A stretch of DNA of 34,770 nucleotides from a bacterium (GTDB taxonomy: Bacteria; Bdellovibrionota_C; UBA2361; RFPC01). Each line of letters starts with the position of its first letter. The first letter of the stretch is position 1. The notes beneath the pieces are model-generated. The model made no database searches, was not told the origin of the DNA, and saw only the letters and a program-made list of their open reading frames with translations. Below are positions 25,243 through 32,409 of the stretch, in pieces. Position numbers and translations under genes: made by a program. The stretch is from NCBI GenBank assembly GCA_009926305.1, contig RFPC01000021.1:1-34770 (forward strand), in the 5' to 3' direction.

Positions 25243-27600
25243 TTAATAGCTGAGCACCTGTCGGGCCCCCGCAACGATTTCTTCAATCTGTGGAAGCACT
25301 ACATCTTCAAGCGCTGGAGCATGTGGTACAGCCGCTACCCATTTCATACCAATTCGTTTTACAGGCGCATCGAGAGAGTCAAAGCACTCATGAGCAATTT
25401 GTGCCGCAATCTCTGCACCAAAGCCCATGAATACAACGTCTTCATGCGCAATGAGGACGCGACTGGTCTTCCGAACGCTTTGGAAAATAGTCTCTGTATC
25501 GAGAGGAAGAATGGATCTGATATCAATTACTTCGACGCTTAAACCCTCTTCTCGAGAAAGTTTCTCGGCAGCAAGCAACGATTTCTGAACAAGTGCACCA
25601 TAAGAAACAATAGTGAGATCGCTTCCCTCTCGCACAATCTTCGCCTTTCCAATCGGGATTAAGTCATCGGCCTCCCCCTCTGGGCCTTTCGCATAGACCT
25701 GTCGGTAGAGCCCCTTATGTTCAAGGAAGAGAACCGGATCATCAGAGCGGATTGCTGTTTTCAACAATCCTTTCGCATCAGTTGCGTTAGATGGAAGAAC
25801 TACTTTCAACCCCGGGAAGTGGGCAAATGTCGCTTCAATATTCTGCGAGTGATAGTGAGCGCCGTGAATATAGCCTCCGATCGGTATGCGCATTACGAGC
25901 GGACATGAGAAGTCGCCTTTGGAGCGATAGCGCATCATGGCGAGTTCGTTTCGAATCTGCATCATCGCGGTCCAAACATAGTCACCAAATTGTATCTCTA
26001 CTACTGGCTTTAACCCCACGGTTGCCATCCCAATAGCGACACCAGCAATAGAGCTTTCAGCCAATGGGCCGTTAAATACACGGTCTGAGCCATACTTGTC
26101 AGTGAGACCACTGGTAACAGTAAAGACTCCTCCCTTTCCGTGAGCCACATCTTGACCGAATATGTACATGTTCGGGTCTCGAGCCATTTCTTCATCCAGT
26201 CCGTGATTTAACGCATCTACCAGATAGGTTTCTTCTCCTCGCGGGATAGGATCAGATGTTGGTAGCCCTTGCACAGGAGTCTCACTGTAGGTATGAGTTT
26301 CTACCTTTGCTGGGTCTGGATCTGGTTGAATCTCAGCAAACTCAGCCGCCTCATTTACTTCTTTCTTCAGCTGCTCTTCGAGTTCTTGGAGCCCAGTCTT
26401 TGAAAGAATCTTTCGCTTCAACAGGAGCGAACGGAGCAGTTCGATTGGATCTCTTGTTTTCTCTCCTTCAATATCTTCCGGGCTTCGATACTTCAGGTGG
26501 TTGTCAGAGATTGAGTGTGACTGCAGTCGCGGTACTGTTGCTTCAATGAGTGTTGGGCCTTTCCCAGCCATCGCTCGTGTATGAGCGGCTTTTACAACCT
26601 TGTAACTTTCTTCAACATCAGTGCCGTCGATAGCTGAAAGCTCTAGGTTTTCGTAGCCGTGGGCAATTTTGTAGACGCTTTCTCCTGCAAGTTGTTCCCA
26701 CACTGGAACGGAAATGGCGTATTTATTATTTTGAATCAGGAATATGATTGGGAGCTTTTCCCGAGCCGCCCAGTTTAGTGCCTCGTGAAAGTCTCCCTGA
26801 GAGCAAGTTCCTTCCCCAGCTGATACATAAACAACTTCATCAAGCCCCATTTTTTTTACGGCGAGTGCACAACCAACAGCTTGCAGGAATTGTGTTCCTG
26901 TCGGCGAGCTTTGGTTGACAATGCGTAAATCAGCAGAGCCCCAGTGCATCGGCATTTGTCTGCCGTGTGAATTTGGATCATCATCTTTATTTAAAGCGTT
27001 AAGCATGAACTCTTCGTTCGTCATGCCGAGTGCTCCACAAAGAGCCATGTCGCGATAGTAGGGATAAAACCAATCCTTTCCTGCTCTGAATGCCTGGGCT
27101 GTTGCCACCTGAACTGCTTCGTGCCCAGCACAACCAATTTGAAAATGGCACTTGTTCTGTTTGTACAGCACGATGATTTTCTCATCGACATATCGAGCTC
27201 TTACCATTTCCCGGTAGGCGTGCAGAAGTGCTTCCTTTCCCAGTCGTGATGATGTTTTCTTAGCAGTCTTCTTTTTCTTGCTAACCGCTGTCGCCCCCGA
27301 TTTTTTTACTATTGATGACTTTGCTTTAGAGCTCGTGCCAGATCTTGCAGCTGTTTTTTTCTTTTTCGATGGGGTTGTCTTTGCCATTGTTTTTTGTTCA
27401 CTCTTCGGTTTTTTTGCTGCTTTCACCGCCTTACTGCGTTTGGCGGAAGTTGTTTTCTTTGCCGCTGTGGTTTTTTTTCTCGCGGATGCCTTCGTGATGT
27501 TGGATCGAAGCTTTCTTGCAGCGGATTTTTTTTGAGAGCCTTTCTTTGTGGCTCCGCCTTTTTTCTTGCTTACACTTTTCGTGGCAGCCTGTTGCGCCAT
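25243..27600 (-). CDS. Fused E1 alpha-beta 2-oxoacid dehydrogenase with histone H1-like lysine-rich N-terminal tail
   Basis: E1 decarboxylates a 2-oxoacid with thiamine diphosphate and loads the E2 lipoyl arm. The 785-residue product joins alpha (about residues 120-445) and beta (about 460-785) in one chain. Alpha has GCAGHEAVQV, GRQMPMHWGS and the thiamine site GEGTCSQGDFHEALN...QNNKYAISVP (Glu in place of the usual GDG Asp, as in branched-chain E1). Beta has FNGPLAESSIAGVAIGMA, EIQFGDY, and a C-terminal IAHEDVVFMGFGAEIAAQ stretch. Residues 1-119 are an unusual Lys/Ala/Ser/Thr tail with about 36 Lys, 6 Arg and one clear acidic residue. ATG 27600 has a very strong GGAGGAGGA 6 bases ahead, so the tail is truly translated. 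An upstream ATG at 27618 overlaps that site and is rejected. Confidence 0.95.
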   Translation of the reverse strand: MAQQAATKSVSKKKGGATKKGSQKKSAARKLRSNITKASARKKTTAAKKTTSAKRSKAVKAAKKPKSEQKTMAKTTPSKKKKTAARSGTSSKAKSSIVKKSGATAVSKKKKTAKKTSSRLGKEALLHAYREMVRARYVDEKIIVLYKQNKCHFQIGCAGHEAVQVATAQAFRAGKDWFYPYYRDMALCGALGMTNEEFMLNALNKDDDPNSHGRQMPMHWGSADLRIVNQSSPTGTQFLQAVGCALAVKKMGLDEVVYVSAGEGTCSQGDFHEALNWAAREKLPIIFLIQNNKYAISVPVWEQLAGESVYKIAHGYENLELSAIDGTDVEESYKVVKAAHTRAMAGKGPTLIEATVPRLQSHSISDNHLKYRSPEDIEGEKTRDPIELLRSLLLKRKILSKTGLQELEEQLKKEVNEAAEFAEIQPDPDPAKVETHTYSETPVQGLPTSDPIPRGEETYLVDALNHGLDEEMARDPNMYIFGQDVAHGKGGVFTVTSGLTDKYGSDRVFNGPLAESSIAGVAIGMATVGLKPVVEIQFGDYVWTAMMQIRNELAMMRYRSKGDFSCPLVMRIPIGGYIHGAHYHSQNIEATFAHFPGLKVVLPSNATDAKGLLKTAIRSDDPVLFLEHKGLYRQVYAKGPEGEADDLIPIGKAKIVREGSDLTIVSYGALVQKSLLAAEKLSREEGLSVEVIDIRSILPLDTETIFQSVRKTSRVLIAHEDVVFMGFGAEIAAQIAHECFDSLDAPVKRIGMKWVAAVPHAPALEDVVLPQIEEIVAGARQVLSY

Positions 27601-27664
27601 AGTATCCTCCTCCATCATACCTTAAGACATGCCACCGTGAAGCAGCGTTCGAGCGAAACCCTTT

Positions 27665-27693
27665 CTATGAATGAGCGTCACTCTCTTTCATAG
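27665..27693. promoter_or_regulatory. Inverted repeat in the E1 leader
   Basis: CTATGAA (27665-27671) and TTCATAG (27687-27693) form a perfect seven-pair stem, with a further GAG/CTC pairing inside, 65 bases before the E1 ATG. Farther up, CCGTTAT (27747-27753) and ATAACGG (27788-27794) form another inverted repeat. One or both could control the E1-E2 genes. No clear -10/-35 pair was found. Confidence 0.4.
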
Positions 27694-27843
27694 CTGATCA
27701 GTCAGCCTCATAGCCCACAGAGTATTTTCTGTTCGTTATCCCCAGTCCGTTATCCCCCAGTTGGTGCACCCAGTCCATTTTTGGCCTATAACGGGGGCGA
27801 CATCCTACATGGTTATTCTGGCAGTCCAAGCCACTCAGAGACG

Positions 27844-28557
27844 TTAGCTCCTCGTGCCTTGAGCTCTTTCATTCTGCACGAATCTGAAAACGTCGCAAAA
27901 TGATTCGAGAAAATTCTTTTCTAGCTCCTTACGGTCGCAGTTTATTCCAAAATCTTCAAGTGAAGCCACATCGATATCTGGGTATCCACACGGATGTAAG
28001 TGACTGAAACCACGTGATTGATCTGAAATATACAGGGCGAGTCCGTGCAGAGTGCACCACCGAGAAATCCGAACTCCGATTGAGCAAATCTTTTGTTTTC
28101 GTTCAGGGTGGATGTTTTTTGAAAGATCAACAAAGACCCCGGTACGTCCCTCTATTCTGTGACCCTTAACCTCGTAGAGAGAAAGAGTTCGTAGCACTAC
28201 CTCCTCAAGCCCTCTCATATACCATGCAACATCTCTTTTTCTCGTCCGGAGATCGATAATCGGATACGCAATAAGCTGCCCAGGTCCATGATACGTGAAA
28301 TCTCCGCCTCTTCCCGTTTTTACTAACGAGATTCCAGCTTCGGTGAGAGTCTCGTGTTCAGAGAGAAGGCTCTCAGTTGCAGCGCTCTTTCCGTGGGTAA
28401 TTACTGGCTGATGTTCACATAAGATGAGTGTTTGCGGACGCATGCCCTTCTGAACATCTGCGTGTATCTCATGTTGAATCTCCAGAGCCTCTTCATATCC
28501 AATCGTACCAAGGGCAATGATTTGAATTGGAAGAGGCTCAAGAGAGAGTAACTGCAT
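27844..28557 (-). CDS. lipB: Octanoyl-ACP:protein octanoyltransferase
   Basis: LipB moves octanoate from acyl carrier protein to the lysine of lipoyl domains, the first step in making lipoate. The 237-residue product has RGGDFTYHGPGQLIAYPI from Arg83, KICSIGVRIS with the active Lys156, and the catalytic Cys190 in HPCGYPD. ATG 28557 is 11 bases after the lpd stop with no clear binding site, so translation may be coupled to lpd. Its client is the E2 lipoyl domain encoded just downstream. No lipA gene is present in the window. Confidence 0.95.
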   Translation of the reverse strand: MQLLSLEPLPIQIIALGTIGYEEALEIQHEIHADVQKGMRPQTLILCEHQPVITHGKSAATESLLSEHETLTEAGISLVKTGRGGDFTYHGPGQLIAYPIIDLRTRKRDVAWYMRGLEEVVLRTLSLYEVKGHRIEGRTGVFVDLSKNIHPERKQKICSIGVRISRWCTLHGLALYISDQSRGFSHLHPCGYPDIDVASLEDFGINCDRKELEKNFLESFCDVFRFVQNERAQGTRS

Positions 28558-28568
28558 GAAAACGGGTT

Positions 28569-29966
28569 TTAGAAGTTAATCGGCTCACCCATCGCAGCCG
28601 CCATTGCTTCCATCATAGACTCAGACAGTGTGGGGTGCGGGTGAATGGTCTGTTTGACACTCGCTGCAATTCCTTCATGAGACCGAATGATGGCAGCCTC
28701 TGCAATCAGTTCAGTCGCTTCACTATGCAGGATATGCACGCCGAGCACTTCACCGATCTCTTGATCAATAAGAACTTTAATCATCCCCTCTGGTTCGCCA
28801 ATTGCAATAGCTTTTCCAATCGCGGAAAAAGGAATCTTGCCTACTTTATACTTGATTCCCTTTTCTTTACACGATTCCTCTGTAAGACCGATGGAAGCAA
28901 CTTGAGGCTGACAGTACGTACAACTTGGAATATTGTCGTATTCCATGGGATGATGTGCTTGTCCACATGCAGCCTCTGCGGCGATAATCCCCTCATGACT
29001 TGCTTTGTGTGCGAGTTGGGGTCCTGGAACAATATCTCCAATTGCATAGTGATTTGGAATGTTTGTGCGCATGAATTCATCTACCATGATGAATCCGCGC
29101 TCAGATGTGACACCGATTTTTTCTAATCCGATTCCTTGCGTATTTGGTATTACTCCAACAGCCATCAGCCCGCAGTCGCCGTTCCATTTTTCAACCGTAT
29201 CTCCGACCCGGATTGAAGCAGTAAGTGTTTTTCCAGAGACTCGAAGATCTTCGACGGAGGCTCCTGTCTTAATGGTCATTCCTCGCTTTGCAAATACTTT
29301 TTCAAGACCTTTGGCAATTTCGCGATCTTCCACCGGTAAAATTTGTGAAGCCATTTCAACGACTGTTACCTGAGTGCCAAGCGTTGAAAAGAAATACGCG
29401 AATTCAATACCAATGGCTCCAGCACCGATTACGAGTAATTTTTGAGGTTGTCTTCGATATTCTAGTGCTGTGCGATAGGTATGAAGTACGTCTCCATCGG
29501 GCTCTACTCCAGGAATTGGTCGTGGCTTTGCTCCAGTGGCAATAATAATATCTTGATACTCGTAGGTAGTGTTACGTCCCTGCTCGTCTCTCACATGCAG
29601 ACGATTTCCAGAATCGAGCGTTCCTGTGCCTTTAATAACCTCAATCTTATTCTTCTTCATGAGATAGCTTACGCCGTTCGATAACTTGCCTGCTACCTCT
29701 CGTGACCGATTTATCACTTGAGGAAAATCGATTTTAATATCCGATGTTGAGAAGCCGAACTCTTTGGCGTGGCCCATATCGTGGTAGAGCTGGGCCGCCT
29801 TCAAAAGAGACTTTGAGGGTATGCATCCCCAGTTGAGACAAACCCCGCCCAAGTCTTCCTTCTCAACGATCGCTACTTTCCGTCCTAGCTGCGACGCTCT
29901 GATTGCTGCGACATATCCGCCAGGCCCTGAGCCAAGAACGATGAGGTCTTTTTTCTCACTCGACAT
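28569..29966 (-). CDS. lpd: Dihydrolipoyl dehydrogenase (E3)
   Basis: E3 reoxidises the dihydrolipoyl arm of E2 and reduces NAD. The 465-residue product has FAD-binding LGSGPGGYVAAI (11-22) and the redox disulfide GGVCLNWGCIPSKSLL (Cys43, Cys48). It also has the NAD-binding IGAGAIGIEFAYFF, the second FAD motif YAIGDIVPG, and the C-terminal HPHPTLSE with His444 and Glu449 as the active acid-base pair for the other subunit. GAGGAG about 7 bases before the ATG gives a firm start. It heads the lpd-lipB pair, and E1 and E2 follow on the same strand after a 243-base gap. All parts of the complex except lipoate sulfur insertion are thus grouped. Confidence 0.97.
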   Translation of the reverse strand: MSSEKKDLIVLGSGPGGYVAAIRASQLGRKVAIVEKEDLGGVCLNWGCIPSKSLLKAAQLYHDMGHAKEFGFSTSDIKIDFPQVINRSREVAGKLSNGVSYLMKKNKIEVIKGTGTLDSGNRLHVRDEQGRNTTYEYQDIIIATGAKPRPIPGVEPDGDVLHTYRTALEYRRQPQKLLVIGAGAIGIEFAYFFSTLGTQVTVVEMASQILPVEDREIAKGLEKVFAKRGMTIKTGASVEDLRVSGKTLTASIRVGDTVEKWNGDCGLMAVGVIPNTQGIGLEKIGVTSERGFIMVDEFMRTNIPNHYAIGDIVPGPQLAHKASHEGIIAAEAACGQAHHPMEYDNIPSCTYCQPQVASIGLTEESCKEKGIKYKVGKIPFSAIGKAIAIGEPEGMIKVLIDQEIGEVLGVHILHSEATELIAEAAIIRSHEGIAASVKQTIHPHPTLSESMMEAMAAAMGEPINF

Positions 29967-30270
29967 TGTCTGCTCCTCTTCTATTGTCTTCTTACGAAGC
30001 TCACTTCGTGAAACAATTCAAATAATACTCTTCAAGAAATACTCTGCCGTCTGCTTCTTTGTGTGTGCGAATCAACTGCTGTGTATCCAAACCAGCTGCA
30101 TTCACTCGCACGCCGGACGTCTTTTCTCCTTGAGCCGGAAAAGCCGTCCGTTCCAGAGAAACAAAGAAGTTCGCTGACGTCGCGTTGAAGGTATATCACG
30201 GCTAGGCATCTGCTACAATTCTTGCCTCCTTCCCCTTAACATCCCAGTAATTCACTTTATTTTGGGGGTC
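29967..30270. other. Spacer between lpd and the pseudouridine synthase gene
   Basis: These 304 bases hold no convincing gene. Near the left end is the lpd ribosome binding site and a small hairpin (ACGAAG with CTTCGT, around 29994-30010). At 30114-30150 there is a long stem described separately. On the plus strand TGCTACAAT near 30210-30218 matches an extended -10 box but leads into no plus-strand gene. The lpd promoter must lie here, but no -35/-10 pair on the minus strand stands out. Confidence 0.5.
30114..30150. other. Long imperfect hairpin upstream of lpd
   Basis: CGGACGTCTTTT (30114-30125) pairs with AAAAGCCGTCCG (30139-30150), 11 of 12 positions paired, around a 13-base loop. There is no T-run after the stem on either strand, so it does not fit a simple terminator. 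It lies about 150 bases before the lpd start and could be a folded RNA in the spacer or the remains of a small dispersed repeat. Confidence 0.55.
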
Positions 30271-31254
30271 TCAGGAGAGGGCAGGTTGCGCCCAGCCTGG
30301 AATCAGCCGCTGAGGAACACGGACGGTGATTTCATTCTTCTGGAAGGGGTGAAAAAACGAGAGTTCAATGCACATGAGATGAAGCTCATCGGAGGGTATG
30401 CCCCCATAGAATTTGTCTCCAACAATCGGTCCTAAAAATGACGCACAGTGCACCCGGATTTGATGAGTGCGACCAGTAATCGGCATTGCAAGCAAATAAG
30501 AGATTGATTGCTTGGAATTTGAAGAGGTCATTGGAGCGATATCTGTGATAGCGCGGGAAGGAGAGTCTTCCTTCGCCTCACGAAGTACGGGATGAAGAGC
30601 GTTTCGTCCTATCCCACAGTCTATCCTCACGGGAGACTGCAGCGGGGTATCGCTTTGAATAGCGCACAGATATGACTTCTTCACAAGTCTTCGCTCAAAG
30701 AGTCTTTGAAGTGGCTGATGCATCTTGAGGTTAATGCTCATTGGCACTAGACCAGCTGTTGCTGTATCAAGTCGAGACGGCAAATGAACCGACCGTTTAT
30801 AATGTTTCTCCGCATATGTTTTGAGAGAGAAGCGAGTTTGTTCCTTGTTCGGGTGTGTTGGCAGTCCTGCCGGTTTAAAAAGAATTGCCACGTACTCATC
30901 TTCATAAGCAATGAGCTCTGAGTTGAATGATGGATAGAAGTCTTCGGCATGGCAGTAGTCATATCTCGGCTCATAGTATTCAACTATGGAATGCGCTGGA
31001 ATTGCTTGATCGGTAACAACTCGGGAGCCATTAACGTACAGGCCACCAAAGTTCGCTCGCTCTCGCCAGCTATCCGCTGAAATATGAGGGAGGGTAGATG
31101 AGAGGAGGGAGAAGAGCGTTGGGGAGTCGCTCTGTGCAGTAATTCTATGCTTTGAGCTGTAGAGAGCGCCTTCAACGTGAGTAAGTTCACTGCGCGGACG
31201 ATACAGCGGCTGAGTGAGGAGGGTGCTCGGTTTTTTTCTTCTTATGCTTTTCAT
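30271..31254 (-). CDS. RluA-family pseudouridine synthase
   Basis: These enzymes turn uridine into pseudouridine in rRNA or tRNA. From ATG 31254 the product is 327 residues; the open frame extends upstream to 31446, but that part is basic low-complexity read-through of another gene. Residues about 45-95 look like an S4-type RNA-binding domain (WRERANFGGLYVNGSRV). The catalytic domain has YVAILFKPAGLPTHP, the motif SRLDTATAGLVPM with catalytic Asp163 (His of the usual HRLD replaced by Ser), and GRTHQIRVHCASFLGPIVGDKFYGG. The uridine target is unknown. The start overlaps the end of the preceding gene by 68 bases, with no strong binding site, so it is probably translated by coupling. Confidence 0.88.
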   Translation of the reverse strand: MKSIRRKKPSTLLTQPLYRPRSELTHVEGALYSSKHRITAQSDSPTLFSLLSSTLPHISADSWRERANFGGLYVNGSRVVTDQAIPAHSIVEYYEPRYDYCHAEDFYPSFNSELIAYEDEYVAILFKPAGLPTHPNKEQTRFSLKTYAEKHYKRSVHLPSRLDTATAGLVPMSINLKMHQPLQRLFERRLVKKSYLCAIQSDTPLQSPVRIDCGIGRNALHPVLREAKEDSPSRAITDIAPMTSSNSKQSISYLLAMPITGRTHQIRVHCASFLGPIVGDKFYGGIPSDELHLMCIELSFFHPFQKNEITVRVPQRLIPGWAQPALS

Positions 31255-31840
31255 AACGATGAATCGTATGAAAGAGGATATCGAGCCTTTCTGCAAGCTC
31301 TTCGGTAGGAAGTTCAGGAGATAGAGGCGTGGGCGACTGAAGATGGAAAGCCTCCTCAAGCTTTTGTAAACGCTCGAAGAATTCCTGTGGATAGGTTTCT
31401 TTGATTTCATTGCGGGCGAGTTCGAGGCGCTTTTCTCGAATTGCAAGGAGCTTCCTGTATGGACCTTCTTGTTCAGCTCTTACCCCTTCAGGAGCTTCGG
31501 CTACGCACATTTCGACGATTGTTCGCGGATTTTGGAGGTCAGCAACATTAAGAGGGCTCATTGAGATCTGGTTGTATTCGTCAATTGCAAGTCCTGAAAC
31601 GAAGCTATTTGGTAAATCTACCCCTTTCGGAATCGTAAATTCGAGAATGATACCACCTCGATTCTCATCGAGTTTCCAAGTCGCTGGAACTTCTTCTACC
31701 TTTTCCGAGGTATGAATGAGACCTTTCACTGAGACCGCTGAATCCAGGTGAGGGATAAAGACCTTTGTCGGTGTCTGTGCTCCAGCTATCGGTACAGAGA
31801 GAGCGATGAATATGAATATTGGGATCCAGAACCGTATCAT
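31187..31840 (-). CDS. Exported protein of unknown function, partner of the kinase cluster
   Basis: The 217-residue product starts with a clear signal peptide (WIPIFIFIALSVPIAGA, cut before Gln22). The middle part appears beta-rich (GGIILEFTIPKGVDLPNSFVS). It is followed by a charged helical stretch (LLAIREKRLELARNEIKET) with coiled-coil character and a Lys/His-rich tail. I recognise no family. Its ATG overlaps the stop of the preceding gene by one base (TAATG), so the two are translated together. Location should be periplasmic or outer-membrane-associated. Confidence 0.75.
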   Translation of the reverse strand: MIRFWIPIFIFIALSVPIAGAQTPTKVFIPHLDSAVSVKGLIHTSEKVEEVPATWKLDENRGGIILEFTIPKGVDLPNSFVSGLAIDEYNQISMSPLNVADLQNPRTIVEMCVAEAPEGVRAEQEGPYRKLLAIREKRLELARNEIKETYPQEFFERLQKLEEAFHLQSPTPLSPELPTEELAERLDILFHTIHRYEKHKKKKTEHPPHSAAVSSAQ

Positions 31841-32409
31841 TACTTATCCCCCCTTAGAAGTTCTGCAAGTTGTTTGAGGCGACTACTTGCATAATCAAGG
31901 CTTGTGAGCTTCCCCTCGAGCAGTTTTGCGTTATGTGCGATTTGAAGGAGCTCAAGAGAGGGGCTTTGTGCATCGACTTCTTTTGAATTCATCTGTAAAT
32001 CTTGTTCTGTTTCCTGGCAGGCTTGCAGCTTCCAGAAATACCGGGAACGCCATATTTTCCCATCAGCATCAGTAATGGAGAATCTGTATACGATTCCGGC
32101 ACGCGGACTGGCTACCGTGAGAGAGAATACGTGCTCATCGTAGCGGTTATAGGACGTGCGTTCAGCTACCGCATGGAGGAGCTCACCGTCTTTGATGATT
32201 TCAACTTCGACAGTGCTGGGAGCTGTCTTTAGTCCTTGAATCGTTACCTCTAAGTGTGTCCCAGTTCCATAAGAGCCGAGTGAAACTCTTCGCATATCAT
32301 GGATAAATCGATACTGCTCAGCATGTACATTTCCGCAGCAGATTCCGATTAGGACAAATAGGACACTGAATTTCCAATGAATTGATTTCATGATGTGTAT
32401 TGTATTCAT
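31840..32409 (-). CDS. Exported beta-sandwich-like protein of unknown function
   Basis: From ATG 32409 the product is 189 residues, with the signal peptide at residues about 8-30 (KFSVLFVLIGICCGNVHA, cut before Glu). It then has a domain of alternating strands (VTIQGLKTAPSTVEVEIIKDG, HVFSLTVASPRAGIVYRFSI, WRSRYFWKL) resembling an immunoglobulin or fibronectin fold, and a helical C-terminus. The start overlaps the kinase stop as ATGA. GGAGGG six bases before it is the ribosome binding site and lies in a perfect 12-base palindrome (GGAGGGCCCTCC). I recognise no family; the coupling to the kinase suggests a shared pathway. Confidence 0.75.
   Translation of the reverse strand: MNTIHIMKSIHWKFSVLFVLIGICCGNVHAEQYRFIHDMRRVSLGSYGTGTHLEVTIQGLKTAPSTVEVEIIKDGELLHAVAERTSYNRYDEHVFSLTVASPRAGIVYRFSITDADGKIWRSRYFWKLQACQETEQDLQMNSKEVDAQSPSLELLQIAHNAKLLEGKLTSLDYASSRLKQLAELLRGDK

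Noticed and set aside
27243-27600. A separate histone-like gene upstream of E1
   Set aside because: The lysine-rich part is in frame with E1 with no stop codon between them, and I saw no internal ribosome binding site at the E1 domain start.
30114-30150. Intrinsic terminator for the pseudouridine synthase operon
   Set aside because: The stem is strong but no T-run follows on either strand, and it is over 120 bases beyond the stop codon.
30202-30220. Plus-strand extended -10 promoter TGCTACAAT
   Set aside because: No -35 at proper spacing and no plus-strand gene follows; probably chance.
31255-31446. Extended N-terminus of the pseudouridine synthase
   Set aside because: The added 64 residues are Ser/Arg-rich, overlap the exported protein gene out of frame and lack a ribosome binding site.
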